NCBI GenBank assembly: GCA_003991915.1
Contig: RQTK01000771.1
Span: forward strand, 50,015-114,014
Source of the DNA: Elysia chlorotica
Lineage: Eukaryota > Mollusca > Gastropoda > Plakobranchidae
DNA: 64,000 nt
Reading direction: 5' to 3'
The translations under genes and the position numbers were made by a program. The notes beneath the pieces were generated by a model, which saw only the letters and a list, made by a program, of their open reading frames with translations, had not been told where the DNA came from and ran no database searches. Below, piece by piece: positions 47,311 through 59,615 of this stretch; within the stretch, counting starts at the first letter, position 1, and each line of letters begins with the position of its first letter.

Positions 47311-48271
47311 ATTCTATTTGTCTGTCCATTTATCGATATATTTCTTTATCCATTTCCAATTTAAAATCAAGTACTGTCACTGCTTCTCTCATTCTTGGTA
47401 TAAAAATATACAGGTACCTATATACCCCCTGTCTATATAATGGTCACCACTTCTTTTCTTAATCAGATTCAAGGAAGGGTCAAAAGTTAAAGAGATAAAT
47501 AAATACAATGAAGAAAAAATTGGATGTAATGTAAACTGAGAATTCGAAGAATTTGCTTTAAAAATAATTTGAGCTAGCCAGTGCTGGCATTATACAGGTA
47601 TACTACTATTTTGGACCCTGTGGCGTAAGAGATTCAACTTGGCATCGAAGTACAGGAATAATAATGATTATTTTTTTACTTTATAGGAGATTGATAACAA
47701 ACACCACATGGCTGTTGATCACACGTTGGCGCGATTGAAATAAATTTGGACTTCTAGAACTAGTTTATATTGTAATTAATGAAGAAAGCACCCCAACCCT
47801 GTCCTGTATGCTCTCCAATGTGTTACATTTCGCCTGAACTTAAAACTGAACATATGTAATTAATTTGTGTGATAATAAGACGAATATATTTCTTTTTAAC
47901 GATTGCAATCAACTGAGGAAATGGTTTATAACAATAGTTGTGTATTAAGATTTAATTTTAAAAAAAAGACGTTCACAAGATTTATTTTGATGGACACAAA
48001 TTATAGTGACAGTATTTACAATGACAGAGAAATTTCTGTTATTCAAGACTGCTGTAATTTACTAACGTAGAACTGTTTTAAAAGATAGGAGGCGCTGATT
48101 ACTCTATACTGATAAACAATTATTTTCAACAGCACGACCGAAAGGAAAATTGGCGTATTAGACCCCCTCCTCTCTGGGGAAACTCAGAGAAGAAGAACCC
48201 AGGCAGAAAAGTTGAACTTACAAACATTTGCCCTAGAATTTTACCCAATTTCTCTCTTCTCCTGATTCCAG

Positions 48272-48492
48272 AAACACCTCTGATGTGCCACAGAAAGCTG
48301 CCGCCGTCCTTTTGGAACGCGGCGTACCAGGCTCCGTGCAGCATCCCTAACGCCAACAGCAACAACAACACCTCAGGCAGCAACAACTTTTCCTTCGGAG
48401 CTGACGCCTATTTCCAGTCGTCTCTGTATAACTTCCATAAAACCTGGCCTTACCACTACGGGTCGCAGTCTCATACATACCCTCACACCCAG
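48272..48492 (+). CDS. VGLL2: Vestigial-like protein, exon 3
   Basis: It begins by completing a Glu codon (G|AA), then TPLMCHRKLPPSFWNAAYQA. SFWNAAYQAP equals SFWNSAYQAP of human VGLL2. A Ser/Asn-rich linker follows (NANSNNNTSGSNNFSFGADA), then YFQSSLYNFHKTWPYHYGSQ. The acceptor is gattccag and the donor CAG|gttagt, phase 0. Confidence 0.93.
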
Positions 48493-49688
48493 GTTAGTCC
48501 AAAAAAAAAAACCCTGTGGTAACTATGTAATGGCGAGTTTTACACTAAAGTTTTCTTTTTTTTAGACTATTGTCGAAATATTTAATAGGGAATTTACACA
48601 GATGTTATCATTGCACGACATTAGCACAAAATTATGCACATTTCATTGACAGTTTAAATTGTTGTTTTTTTTTTTAATTAGTGTCTCTCTTACCCTTTAT
48701 TCGTCATATTCTTTATGCAACTTCGACGATCATTGCAACCCATTTTTCCCGTTGGCAATTGCCTCGATACAAATAGCTGAAAAGGGCTTATTTTCTCGTT
48801 GCGTAACAATACATCATAGACGGTTTGTACATTTGTGCGTGGGCTTCCTCTCCTTTTCTTTTTATCTAATTATATATTTTAGCCCATATTAATGTCTTTT
48901 CCACACATTAACGTCCTTTTCCACATAATAATGTCTTGTTAGAACCTATCTGCCCATTTTACATGTCCAAAGAACCTGTTTTTTACCTCTTGTGTTTTGA
49001 GTTATGATCTTTGGTGTACCAAGACATCAAGAACTCCTCTTTTTTGTTTATTTTTCGTTCCGTTACACTTTCATATTCCTGTAACTTCTTGGTTTTCTTT
49101 TGTAAGACTCCTTCATTAACAATATATAAGAGTATAGCCACTCATAAGCTTTTTCGGGATAAGCTGTGATGTTTAGCTTTATGTTTATTTTGTGCAAATG
49201 TCTATAACTAACTTCAAACAACTACAAAGTTATAAAATATATTTACTCGTTCACTAATTCAAGTAAGCGACCTTGACAAGGCCCATTATTTTAAATCATA
49301 TTCTCTTTAAGTGGCAAATCAACACGATGCCGACGCGTCAAAATCTAAGCCTATTTTCAATTAACACAAAGCGCAATCTCTTTTTACATTTTAAAAAATT
49401 ACAGTCCAATAATTTTCTTTACTGTTTTGGGCACAATATGAAACCTCATGTCTTAACTATTTCTAATAATAGGGTACATGTATCGTATTAAAGCGTAAAC
49501 ATATTAAAAACTATTGCCAACGTGCACTATCGTTTTTTATACATTGTGTTGTTTCCTTTAGGTAACAACTATGTAAAGTACTTAGTAGATTGCCTACTTT
49601 ATTGGTATAGGCCTTGATTTAATGGGCTTCATACTAAGCGTACATAACTGGGACATATGGAGACAACAGATAAATGAATCTTCACCGG

Positions 49689-49803
49689 GCGCCAATCAAA
49701 GCTGACTCATAACTCCACACACGGAGCCAATGGGCGGTGAGAAAAGCCCCCGCTCTAGGGTTGTCATTATGTCATCTGCTATCGTCTTGGGCATGGCAAA
49801 GCC
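49689..49803. repeat. Dispersed repeat, copy 2 (intron 3)
   Basis: gccaatcaaagctgactc, acggagccaatgggcgg and ttatgtcatctgctatcgtc parallel the 37044 copy. Confidence 0.6.
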
Positions 49804-49995
49804 TGTATTTTGTCAAAGCCCATCGTCATCAACTAGGATACTTCGCGGACGGGACTTGCAATCAAACTTTTATTAGTGATATTAGGCAATCAATGAACAT
49901 CTGTAGCAGAATAAGTAATCCTTTAATACTACCGTAATATATTATCAAGAATAATTCACAGTTTCGCATGTTTCCTTTTTTTCCTCTGGATCCAG

Positions 49996-50239
49996 AGTTC
50001 CCTGCCCTACTCCCCCATGGATCCCTCAGGCCGCCTGTCCTCTCACTACGGCTCCCTCATCATGCCAGGGGCCTCGCTCACAGGGCGCATGGGGGGAGAG
50101 TCGAGACACCCCCACCACGCCCACCACCCCCATCACCCCCACCACAGCCAGTACGACCTGGCCAAAACCTCCTCGGACGCATTCTCCAACTACTACCCCA
50201 TGGGCAGGTTCGGAGGGGAAGTGGACGCTACCTTACCTG
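49996..50239 (+). CDS. VGLL2: Vestigial-like protein, exon 4 (His-rich)
   Basis: It begins SSLPYSPMDPSGRLSSHYGS and continues LIMPGASLTGRMGGE. HYGSLIMPGAS is comparable with YGPLLMPAAS of human VGLL2. A His-rich block (RHPHHAHHPHHPHHSQ) follows, comparable with HHAHPHHAHPHHP of the vertebrate protein, and then YDLAKTSSDAFSNYYPMGRF. The donor is CTG|gtgagg, phase 1. The His block lies after the YGSLIMP block here and before it in the human protein. Confidence 0.92.
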
Positions 50240-51237
50240 GTGAGGATCAGTTGTATCAGGGCTGCAAACCCAAATTTTTAACTTATTCAAACTTTCAAGA
50301 AAAAAAAGTGTGAGAAAATGCATTCAAATATGCTTTTGAGGCGTAAGGTTGGCAACTCTGGTTTGCTGTTTGAAAAAGAAATATGTGACTAGTTCCAAAC
50401 TCCATGGGTTTCTCAATGGCGTCTCCAACATGTTATCCAGTTAATTATGGAGTGATGATTTGATTGTGTTTGAAGCCGAAAGAAAAAAAATTGAAGTTTT
50501 ATCTGATTCGTTTTATTATCCTAAGTTGTCCTAAGAATTTTATCTGGGACGCAGCAGATTTGAATCTAAATCCTCCTTCTTGTCGGTTAAGACCAATCTT
50601 GAGATCACGATATAAACTTTTTTAGTGTTCTTAAATTTTATTAAATGTTAGATTTAAAAGGTACTGATAACGACAAAGGATGGCAGTCTTTAATTTCTTC
50701 AGAAAACATAATTTCATGGTATGGAGAAAAATATAAAATTAAGATAGGAATCGTCGAAGTTTGGGCAGCATTTCTATTTAGAAAATGAGCGACATTAAAT
50801 TGTTATGGTTCAACGCATTTGCTCCAACTTTTTTTTTCTTTCGAAAGATTGAGTATCGGTGTAATTGAATTGTATGTTGAAATCACTGTTGAGCATCCAT
50901 TGTAACGTATTGGGTCATTCTACACATACTATCCAATTGGAACAGTATAGAGGAATGAAGATTTTCAAAAATGCATGGTTTAAAAAACCATCGACAACTT
51001 GATAACTATAAATGCAGTTACATTTTAAAGATTAAAAAAGGCGCAAACCGATACAATATTTATTTTAGACTGTTCTACTCAAGGTAAACTTTTCTCATGG
51101 TAGTTTATTCTTATCAATGCAATGTAAATACCTAGTTTTAATATCTGTCACATTATAACCAGCTTAACAGAACTAGTAATATTATGCCTAAAATATACCA
51201 ACCCTCTAAGACTGTTTCTTTCTACTGCTCTCTCCAG

Positions 51238-51284
51238 GTTTGGACCTGCCGTTACAACAAGCCAAAAAGGAGCATTATTGGTGA
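51238..51284 (+). CDS. VGLL2: Vestigial-like protein, last coding exon
   Basis: After acceptor ctctctccag the split Gly codon is completed and the reading is LDLPLQQAKKEHYW, then TGA at 51282-51284. The phase agrees with exon 4. Only 15 codons are coding and the rest of the exon is 3' UTR. The match to vertebrate C termini is weak (GLGLSVDSARRY in human), so this exon rests mainly on splice signal and phase. Confidence 0.8.
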
Positions 51285-53650
51285 CCCGGATATTTAACAC
51301 ACAACAGCAAAAAAAAATCTGGGAGTTGTCTACCTGAACATACACACTTCCGTGTCGAGGATAAACTCTTAAAACTTTCATAGCCCAGTTCTATCATGAA
51401 CCCACCACCGGACTATACTATTGACACTGACTACAGGTCTAACCTACACCCAGAGCAGTCATAACAATACAAGGCTATCAGATAACACTCACAAGTCTTT
51501 GCCCCTCATGCAGAGCGGCCAACCCAAGTTTAGCTGAAAAATCTGTTGGAAAAAGCGTCCAAATTCATTTTTTTTGGATATAAGCTTGGCAACCTTGCTT
51601 TTGGGTCTAGTCATAGAATGCAATGCTTCCAGTTGAAAACCAGAATCAAGTTTGCAGATGCAAATGTACAGGTTGTGGTTCAAGCTCATGTCTTTGATAC
51701 TCTCTCATTGGTTTTATGTTAACCAACTTTATCCAAGAGTTCTATAAGGAGGCGAGCGCAGTCATGGCTTCAGGTGGTGCTTCTCGTCACAGGAGATTAT
51801 GTTAAAGGTGCATACATGGCACTGATTTCTGATGTACATCTTTGCCCTGTTTTCGAAGACTCCACAGTTGTGTGTCGGGATATAGACTTGAAACATTAAT
51901 ACACACTGTTAACCATGCCCAACACGTTCCAGTGTCTCAAGCTCATTCTCTTCCTGAAAAAAAAAACCCACACCAAACAAACAGGAAATATTCTTGTTTT
52001 TTTTTTCTCGTATATATATTTTTAGATCCAATGAATTCGTGCCTTGTTATCCTGTGAATTGAAGTGAGGCGTTGCCAAAGGTTACTGTAAAAGCTTTGCT
52101 AGTCGTAATGTTTTTAGCAACCCAATCTCCGAATTTGAGAAAAACAATTTCGTCACTTCAGTTACAATTCGCCAATCTCATTTCCAAAATACTTCAAATC
52201 TTTATGAAATGATTTACACCACTTTACAACAGATCAAAGATTTCTGGCCTTGCAATTTATCGTTTTACCAAAACCCGTAACGATGTAGACTGTATTCATT
52301 ACATTCATCTCCGCGTCACTTGGGCCTAGTCTTTCATCTGCTTGTTTTATGATAGAACATTTTTTAGAGTGAAGGTGCCTTACTACCCAACATCAATTGA
52401 CATGTGACGTTTGTTGACTATGGTTTGTTGATATTTTAAAAGCTTAAAATAATCTTAAAGGATTGTTGATCCAAAACCTGTATCGAATCATTTTAACTTT
52501 CCGAATTTCCTTTTTGTTACTCTTGTTGTTCTTTACATGTTCATATAAATTATAAGCATCTCTCGAATCAGTAATTAATTTTGTTAGTATTATAACACAA
52601 GGTAGCATGATATTGGAAAAGAAAATATAACAAAGAATGAAAAACAAGGGGAATTGTATAGAAGTAAGGGAGGAGAGGGTGGGAGCGATCATTGGTATAC
52701 AAACGTAGAAATGCATTTCAGAATACAGAATTAAAGATGTTAACAAAACAGAGAGGATAGAGGTGAACAGAGATCGAGAAAAAGACTAGAAGGCACATCA
52801 CCAAACTAATCAATAAATACATAAACGGATAGACGAATAGAGAAAATAATATATAACAGTGAGGAAGATAGAAAGAGTGCTAATATATAAACATTGATTG
52901 ACAGATAGACAGGCAGATACAAATAGATAGACAGACAGTCAATTAGATACATTGAAAAATGAACCACATTTTATTGCCTTAAATGGCAAAAAGATGGAAA
53001 GTAAATGTCGAATAAAAGATTACAGATGTAAGTTACAAGTGATACAAAAAGATGTTCCATGTTCTAAGAGCATTATTTTACTATGGTCAAAATTCTATAT
53101 TGACTTTTTAAATGAAAGATAAAGAATTAAACCCAAAAATACTTCATAAAAGTGCAAAGACTATAACTTTTATTTAGTTAAATACATTGTTTAGTTATGT
53201 TATTGTTCTGATCATTACCCGAATAATGTGTCATATTAATGTCTTCCAAGTATTCCTGTTGAAACCCGACTTACCCATGCTCATTTTCATGTCCAAACTG
53301 ATGGTAAATTAAAAATGATGTAATTGATAATGAAATAACCTTTACCTTCTACGAATGATATTGGGTTGGTTGCTTGTAATCGAACTCACTGTAAAAAGAA
53401 TGTTTTGACGATTAACTAAAACATAATGCCAATATGCCAAAAGTTTTCTTCTTCTTCTTCTTTGTTTCAGTATCATTTTGTGTGCGTCAAGTTCATTCAA
53501 AATTCTATAAAATTCAACACATATTTCGAATCCAGTGACTGGATTTTAGTGCATAGATTTTCTCTACCATTGAAACCTGGCGTTTTTTAAACACTAATTT
53601 TATTTAGTATACTTTCCTTGGATTTACCAAAGTGTCCTATTACGGAGTTA
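51285..53650 (+). other. 3' UTR / downstream flank of the vestigial-like gene
   Basis: AT-rich sequence without coding signal. AATAAA occurs at about 52811 and 53010. If used, the 3' UTR would be over 1.5 kb. No repeats of note were seen before the SINE at 53655. Confidence 0.4.
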
Positions 53651-53654
53651 GTAG

Positions 53655-53905
53655 TTGTAGTTGAGTTGGTTTAACGTCCAACATCAGCACTATATAGGTT
53701 CTATTGGATGGATGCCAAGACTGACGTCTGACAATTTTTTGTGTTGCCACACACGAGACAGGGCGGCGATACCACGACTCCTGTCTCAGCCGGTCACATT
53801 AAACTGACACCGAACTAACCAGTAGGGAGCGCAATTTCCAGGGCTCGACCCCGCACCTTTTGCGTCGAAAGCCGATGTTCTACCCCAGGACCACCGCGCT
53901 CCCGC
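53655..53905 (-). mobile_element. SINE family A, reverse orientation, near full length
   Basis: Begins gttgagttggtttaacgtcc (complement of the 3' end) and contains cacacacgagacagggcggc, gactcctgtctcagccggtc, aaccagtagggagcgcaatt and the head complement ttctaccccaggaccaccgc. Confidence 0.88.
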
Positions 53906-53954
53906 TATTAAGGACATGAGGATCCAAGCCTAAGATAAAATTTGGATTTCTGCT

Positions 53955-54362
53955 TGATAGTCCAGACTACTGTTAGACTAGCTACAGACTTTCCCCCTTT
54001 TAACTGCATCCCTATTATGTCTGACACACAAAAAAAGATTGAAACCAACTTCTTGTCTCCAAAATAATCCGATAGAAAGAGAGTGATAAAAAAGGAGTAT
54101 ATACTCTTCTATTCTGTCTTTTTGTGTACATTTTTTCCTACTGATCAACCCCTCCCCCCTAGCCTCATATCTTCTTTTTGTCTCATTATTTTTAGTATAG
54201 TTATAGAAAAAAATGACAAACTTGGTGAAAATGTTTTTACATCCTTTTCCCGCTTCATACACGGTGTGAAGATCTTTTGATAATACAATAAATGCCATCA
54301 TAATTTTGATGCCCCCCTCCCCCTCTCATTCTCTCTCCCTCTCTACCTTCCTATATACCTAT

Positions 54363-54400
<38 letters not shown>
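53955..54400. repeat. Repeat D, copy 1 (direct repeat with 56425-56830)
   Basis: It shares tgatagtccagactactg, gattgaaaccaact, gagtatatactc, cacacggtgtg and ttttgataatacaataaatg with copy 2, in the same order. It ends in poly-C and CT-rich DNA leading into expanded (CTGT)n(CTAT)n. Confidence 0.9.
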
Positions 54401-54404
<4 letters not shown>

Positions 54405-54405
54405 T

Positions 54406-54489
<84 letters not shown>

Positions 54490-54520
54490 GCTATCTATCT
54501 ATCTAGCTACCTAGCCATCA
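54363..54520. repeat. (CTGT)n(CTAT)n compound microsatellite
   Basis: About 14 CTGT-type units followed by about 20 CTAT units. Confidence 0.97.
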
Positions 54521-54708
54521 ATCTATCTTCCATTCTTTATTGTTTCTCTCTATATATTTATCTCTTTATTTTGCTCCTCTCTATTTCTCTCTCTCCCTCT
54601 CTCTCTCACTCCTTAACCTTTATCTCCCCACCTCCGTCAGTATGTCTTTGTCTGTCTGTCTGTGTGTCTATCTGCCAGCCTGTTTTCCTTTGCCCCCCAC
54701 CCCCCCCC

Positions 54709-54712
<4 letters not shown>

Positions 54713-54793
<81 letters not shown>
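54713..54793. repeat. (CT)n microsatellite
   Basis: Two long CT tracts separated by one interruption, preceded by poly-C. Confidence 0.97.
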
Positions 54794-54803
<10 letters not shown>

Positions 54804-55045
54804 GCCTTCGCCACCTCCGATCTTGTCTCTGTATATCTCTGTATAGCACTGGAAGACTTCTGTGGAACACTCCGTCCTCTCGCGTTGTACACGGTTCTTG
54901 TTTTGCGTGTCAGGCCTCAATGCACTTCTCTCTGAGCCGTATAATGCAAGATAACACTGGTGCTACGCTAACTCAGCAAGGTAAACGCTACATTGCAGAC
55001 AAAACAGCCTGACAATGACAGAATTATTGTTTTCTTCAATGCCTG

Positions 55046-55083
<38 letters not shown>

Positions 55084-55246
55084 ACTAACAAAAGAGTTTT
55101 ATCCTATTAGTTTGGTTCTGCCCTGAGAGGTTATATGAACGCTTAATTTCTGCCTATTTCACGTATAAATCAATGAAGTGCATGATACCAGTATCAAATA
55201 CCCAGAACCTTCACTGTACGCCGGCGTTTCATGTAGGATAGAAAGA

Positions 55247-55416
55247 TTTTTTTTTTCATTTAAATCAATACAAAAAAAAAAGACTGGTTCACTAAAATAA
55301 ACAAAAGCTTGCATTAAGAGTGAAAGTGAGCTATATTCCAAAGTATTGAACGCGTTGCGCACCTATTTTTGTGTGTGTGTGTTGTGTTGTGTTGTTGTTA
55401 CTGTTGTTGTTGTTGC

Positions 55417-55471
<55 letters not shown>

Positions 55472-56424
55472 GAAATTATAAATATAAAATGTTCGATCTT
55501 TTACGAAGTAAAAAAAAAACACCCCAACAATAGTACACACATAGATAGGGCAGTTTACAATTTCAGTCTAGCAGGCTTGTAAGCCGAACAAAATTCTCTT
55601 TGTCATATAGATCTATATGCTAAAAATTAAAAAAAAATTAAAAGATCACTATTACCATTGGTGTCCGAAAATTTTTCTACTCCGTTTGATTCGGTGACGT
55701 TGTCTTTTATTTCTGGGAGCTCTAAGCTAAAATGCTTATCCATTGGAATTTTATGCAGCACTATATGATGTGTACAAACTTCAGATATCAATAATCATGA
55801 TGACCAAATGTAAATCAAAATGTGAAAAAAGATCAATTGGTGTTCTAATTTTTACATTGCATTTTTTTGTGGCAGAAATGGTATAATATAAAATGGAAAG
55901 CAAGCAAAAAGAAATGTTATGGTTAAGATTGAAAGCAAGCAAAAAGAAATGCTATGGTATAACATTGAAAGCAAGAAAAAAAAGGTAATCTGCATTATTC
56001 AAACGAACATCTGCGGTTTTTTCCCTAATATCCCTCGTATGTTATATTCCTCAAAATATCCATTCTGACTATTTAAAAAAAGGCGTTAGCCCACACAGAA
56101 TACGCGACATACGAACATGATAACCCTTTTAGTAAGAGACTTGGCAATGTAAGAGTTAAACATTATATTCCAGCCCAAGACAGAGATTGATCAAACTCAC
56201 CAAGTTCAAAACAATTCAAACACAGAAACCGTTCATCCATAGTAGGCTCTGTTTTGACAAACTCTTTTGTTGACTCTCAAAGTAAAGACCGCTGTCTTCA
56301 AAGGCCACAACAAGATAGAATTTACAACGTGCGTTTTTCATAATTTTTTTTGTTTTGTTTAAGTGGCTTTTCGGTTCAGTAATTTGTTTGACAAAAGTAA
56401 CAAGACACACAAAATTAATTAGAC
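55247..56424 (+). repeat. Repeat A, about 1.2 kb, direct copy 1
   Basis: From the T-run and catttaaatcaatac through a (GTT)n array (55397-55471) to acacaaaattaattagac, it matches 57421-58629 along its length. It contains a 36-bp tandem unit (gaaagcaagcaaaaagaaat ...). There is no protein-coding signal, and repeat D copy 2 follows immediately. Confidence 0.93.
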
Positions 56425-56830
56425 TGATAGTCCAGACTACTGTCAGACTAGCTATAGGCTTTCCCCCTTCTAACTGCACCCATATCATGTCTAAACACAC
56501 AAAAGAAGATTGAAACCAACTTTTTGTTTTAAAAATAATCTGAAAGAAAGAGAATGATGAAAAATGAGGAGTATATACTCGGTTATTCTGTCTTTTTGCG
56601 TACCTTTTTTTCTCCAGACACACCTCCCTCCTCGCCTAATATCTTGTTTTAGTAGTATAGTCAAAGAAAAAAACGACAAACTTTGACATCTTTTTGACAT
56701 CCTTCTCTCGCTTCACACACGGTGTGTAAATCTTTTGATAATACAATAAATGCCATACTGATTTTAAGGACACCCCCCCCCCTCTCTCCCTCTCCACCTT
56801 CCTCTCTGTATGTCTGTCTCTTTCTTGTTT
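56425..56830. repeat. Repeat D, copy 2
   Basis: Homologous to 53955-54400 and starting at the base after repeat A ends. The CTGT/CTAT arrays of copy 1 are nearly absent here. Confidence 0.9.
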
Positions 56831-56910
56831 CTCTCTTTATATTTATCTCTTTATTTTTATGGATATCTGAAGTTTTCTCTTGTACACATCATAGATTTTC
56901 TAAAGAGTGA

Positions 56911-57195
56911 TGCATAAAATTCCAATGGACTTAAGCATTTTAGCTTAGAGCTCCCAAAAATAGAAGGCAACGTCACCAAATCAAACGGAGTAGAAAGATT
57001 TTCGGACACCAATGGTAATAGTGATCTTTTTATTATTTTTATTTTTAGCTATATAGATCTATATGACAAAGAGAATTTTGTTCGGCTTACAAGCCTGCTT
57101 GACTGAAATTGTAAACTGCCCTATCTGTGTAGGTACTATTGTTGGGGTATTTTTTTTACTTCGTAAAAGATCGAACATTTTATATTTATAATTTC

Positions 57196-57265
<70 letters not shown>

Positions 57266-57583
57266 GTAACAACAACACAACACAACACACACACACAAAA
57301 ATAGGTGCGCAACGCGTTCAATACTTTGGAATATAGCTCACTTTCACTCTTAATGCAAGCTTTTGTTTATTTTAGTGAACCAGTCTTTTTTTTTTGTATT
57401 GATTTAAATGAAAAAAAAAATTTTTTTTTCATTTAAATCAATACAAAAAAAAAAAGACCAGGTCACTAAAATAAGCAAAAACTTGCAGTAAGAGTGAAAG
57501 TGAGCTACAATCCAAATTATTGAACGCGTTGCGCACCTATTTTTGTGTGTGTGCTGTGTTGTTGTTGTTGTTGTTGCTGCTGC

Positions 57584-57640
<57 letters not shown>

Positions 57641-57962
57641 CGAAATTATAAATGTTGTTGTTGTTGTTGTTGAAATAATAAAAATATTATAAAATGTTCG
57701 ATCTTTTACGAAGTAAAAAAAATACCCCAACAATAGTACCTACACAGATAGGGCAGTTTACAATTTCAGTCAAGCAGGCTTGTAAGCCGAACAAAAATCC
57801 CTTTGTCATATAGATCTATATGCTAAAAATTAAAAAAAAATTAAAAAATCACTATTACCATTGGTGTCCGAAAATTTTTCTACTCCGTTTGATTCGGTGA
57901 CGTTGTCTTTTATTTTTGGGAGCTCTAAGCTAAAATGCTTAAGTCCATTGGAATTTTATGCA
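56911..57962. repeat. Large head-to-head inverted repeat centred at 57420/57421
   Basis: The left arm 56911-57420 is the reverse complement of the first about 540 bp of the right arm 57421-57962. The centre is A10/T9 flanked by gatttaaatg and catttaaatc, so there is essentially no spacer. Arms carry complementary (CAA)n and (GTT)n arrays. Length difference is due to the microsatellite and a small (GTT) insertion in the right arm. Confidence 0.93.
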
Positions 57963-58629
57963 GCACTATATGATGTGTACAAACTTCAGATATCAATAAT
58001 TATGATGATCAATGTAAATCAAAATGTGAAAAAAAGATCAATTGGTGTTCTAATTTTTACATCGCATTTTTTGTGGCAGAAATGGTATAATATAAAATGG
58101 AAAGCAAGCAAAAAGAAATTTTATGGTATAACATTGAAAGCAAGCAAAAAGAAATTTTATGGTATAACATTGAAAGCAAGAAAAAAAAAGTAATCTGCAT
58201 TATTGAAATGGACATCTGCGGTTTTTTCCCTAATTTTCCTCGTATGTTATATTACATACAAAATATCCATTCTGACTATTAAAAAAAGGCGTTAGCCCAT
58301 ACAGAATACGCGACATACGAACATGATAACCCTTTTAGTAAGAGACTTGGCAATGTAAGAGTTAAACATAATATTCCGACCCAAGACAGAGATTGATCAA
58401 ACTCACCAAGTTCAAAACAATTCAAACACAGAAACCGTTCATCCATAGTAGGCTCTGTTTTGACAAACTCTTTTGTTGACTCTCAAAGTAAAGACCGCTG
58501 TCTTCAAAGGCCACAACAAGATAGAATTTACAACGTGCGTTTTTCATAATTTTTTTGTTTTGTTTAAGTGGCTTTTCGGTTCAGTAATTTGTTTGACAAA
58601 AGTAACAAGACACACAAAATTAATTAGAC
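57421..58629 (+). repeat. Repeat A, about 1.2 kb, direct copy 2
   Basis: Second direct copy of 55247-56424. The tandem 36-bp unit has two full copies at 58099-58170. After 58629 the sequence becomes A/C-rich and unrelated to repeat D. Confidence 0.93.
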
Positions 58630-58800
58630 CCAAAACGAACAAGAAAAACAAAATCAAGACGGGATTTGACAAATACAAACCTACAAAAAAAAACAAAACC
58701 CACACAAAAGACACACACACACACAAGAAAAACAACAAAACAAAAGACAACAAAAAAACAAAAAACAAATTAACAATTAAAAAGCAAACAAGAAAACCAC

Positions 58801-58824
58801 AAGACAAAAAAACAACAACAACCG

Positions 58825-58903
<79 letters not shown>

Positions 58904-58940
58904 GCAGCAACAACAACACTAACAACAACAACAACAACAA
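58801..58940. repeat. (CAA)n microsatellite
   Basis: Over 30 CAA units with a few GCA interruptions. Confidence 0.97.
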
Positions 58941-59079
58941 ACCACAATAATAAAACAAATATAAAAAAGAAACAAACTCTAAGATATCAATTATAATCAA
59001 CAATAATGAAGATATTGGTGATCATTATGAGGTGATGATGTCGATGATGAAAACTATTATAATGACGATGCTGCTGCTG

Positions 59080-59083
59080 CTGG

Positions 59084-59164
<81 letters not shown>

Positions 59165-59175
59165 CGATGATGATA
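59080..59175. repeat. (GAT)n microsatellite
   Basis: About 30 GAT units. Frames read poly-Met, poly-His or poly-Ile. Confidence 0.97.
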
Positions 59176-59504
59176 ACGAAGATAATGGTAATAAAAAAAA
59201 AGCCGAAATACAAGAAAACCTAGCGAATACATCAATAACAGTGATGCTTTAGTGACGCTGTTATTTTATCAACGAAGTGTATAGCGTCGGTGATAGATCA
59301 TTTCTTACAATGACAAGTGAAGTACTTCACCATTGGCCGTTGTGGAGAAGATTATTTACTAACTCCACATTCGGAGAAACTAGAGAGCATTGGTGAAAAG
59401 CGGCACTCAGTGAAGCAAGCTGTTCTTAAAGTACGCACTTAGATATATGATCAATTTGTTACAAGGAGCATTGTGGTGGGTCTGCTGTTATCTAGTCAAG
59501 TATT

Positions 59505-59615
59505 GGAGCGATAGGTGGCTCAGTGACTGGTGTTCACAACTGGCAAGCCAGAAATGCGTTGTTCGAATCTTAGCTCGTGCTCCCATTTCCGTATAAAATT
59601 CTTATGGACAACCAA
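59505..59615 (+). mobile_element. SINE family B
   Basis: aggtggctcagtgactggtg, gttcgaatcttagctc and atttccgtataaaattctta match the layout of the 10525 copy. Confidence 0.6.

Noticed and set aside
54391..54935. Frames of 131-151 codons
   Set aside because: Leu/Ser/Tyr/Val repeats from CTGT, CTAT and CT arrays.
58473..58922. 149-codon frame ending in poly-Gln
   Set aside because: It crosses from repeat A into an A/C-rich tract and a (CAA)n array.
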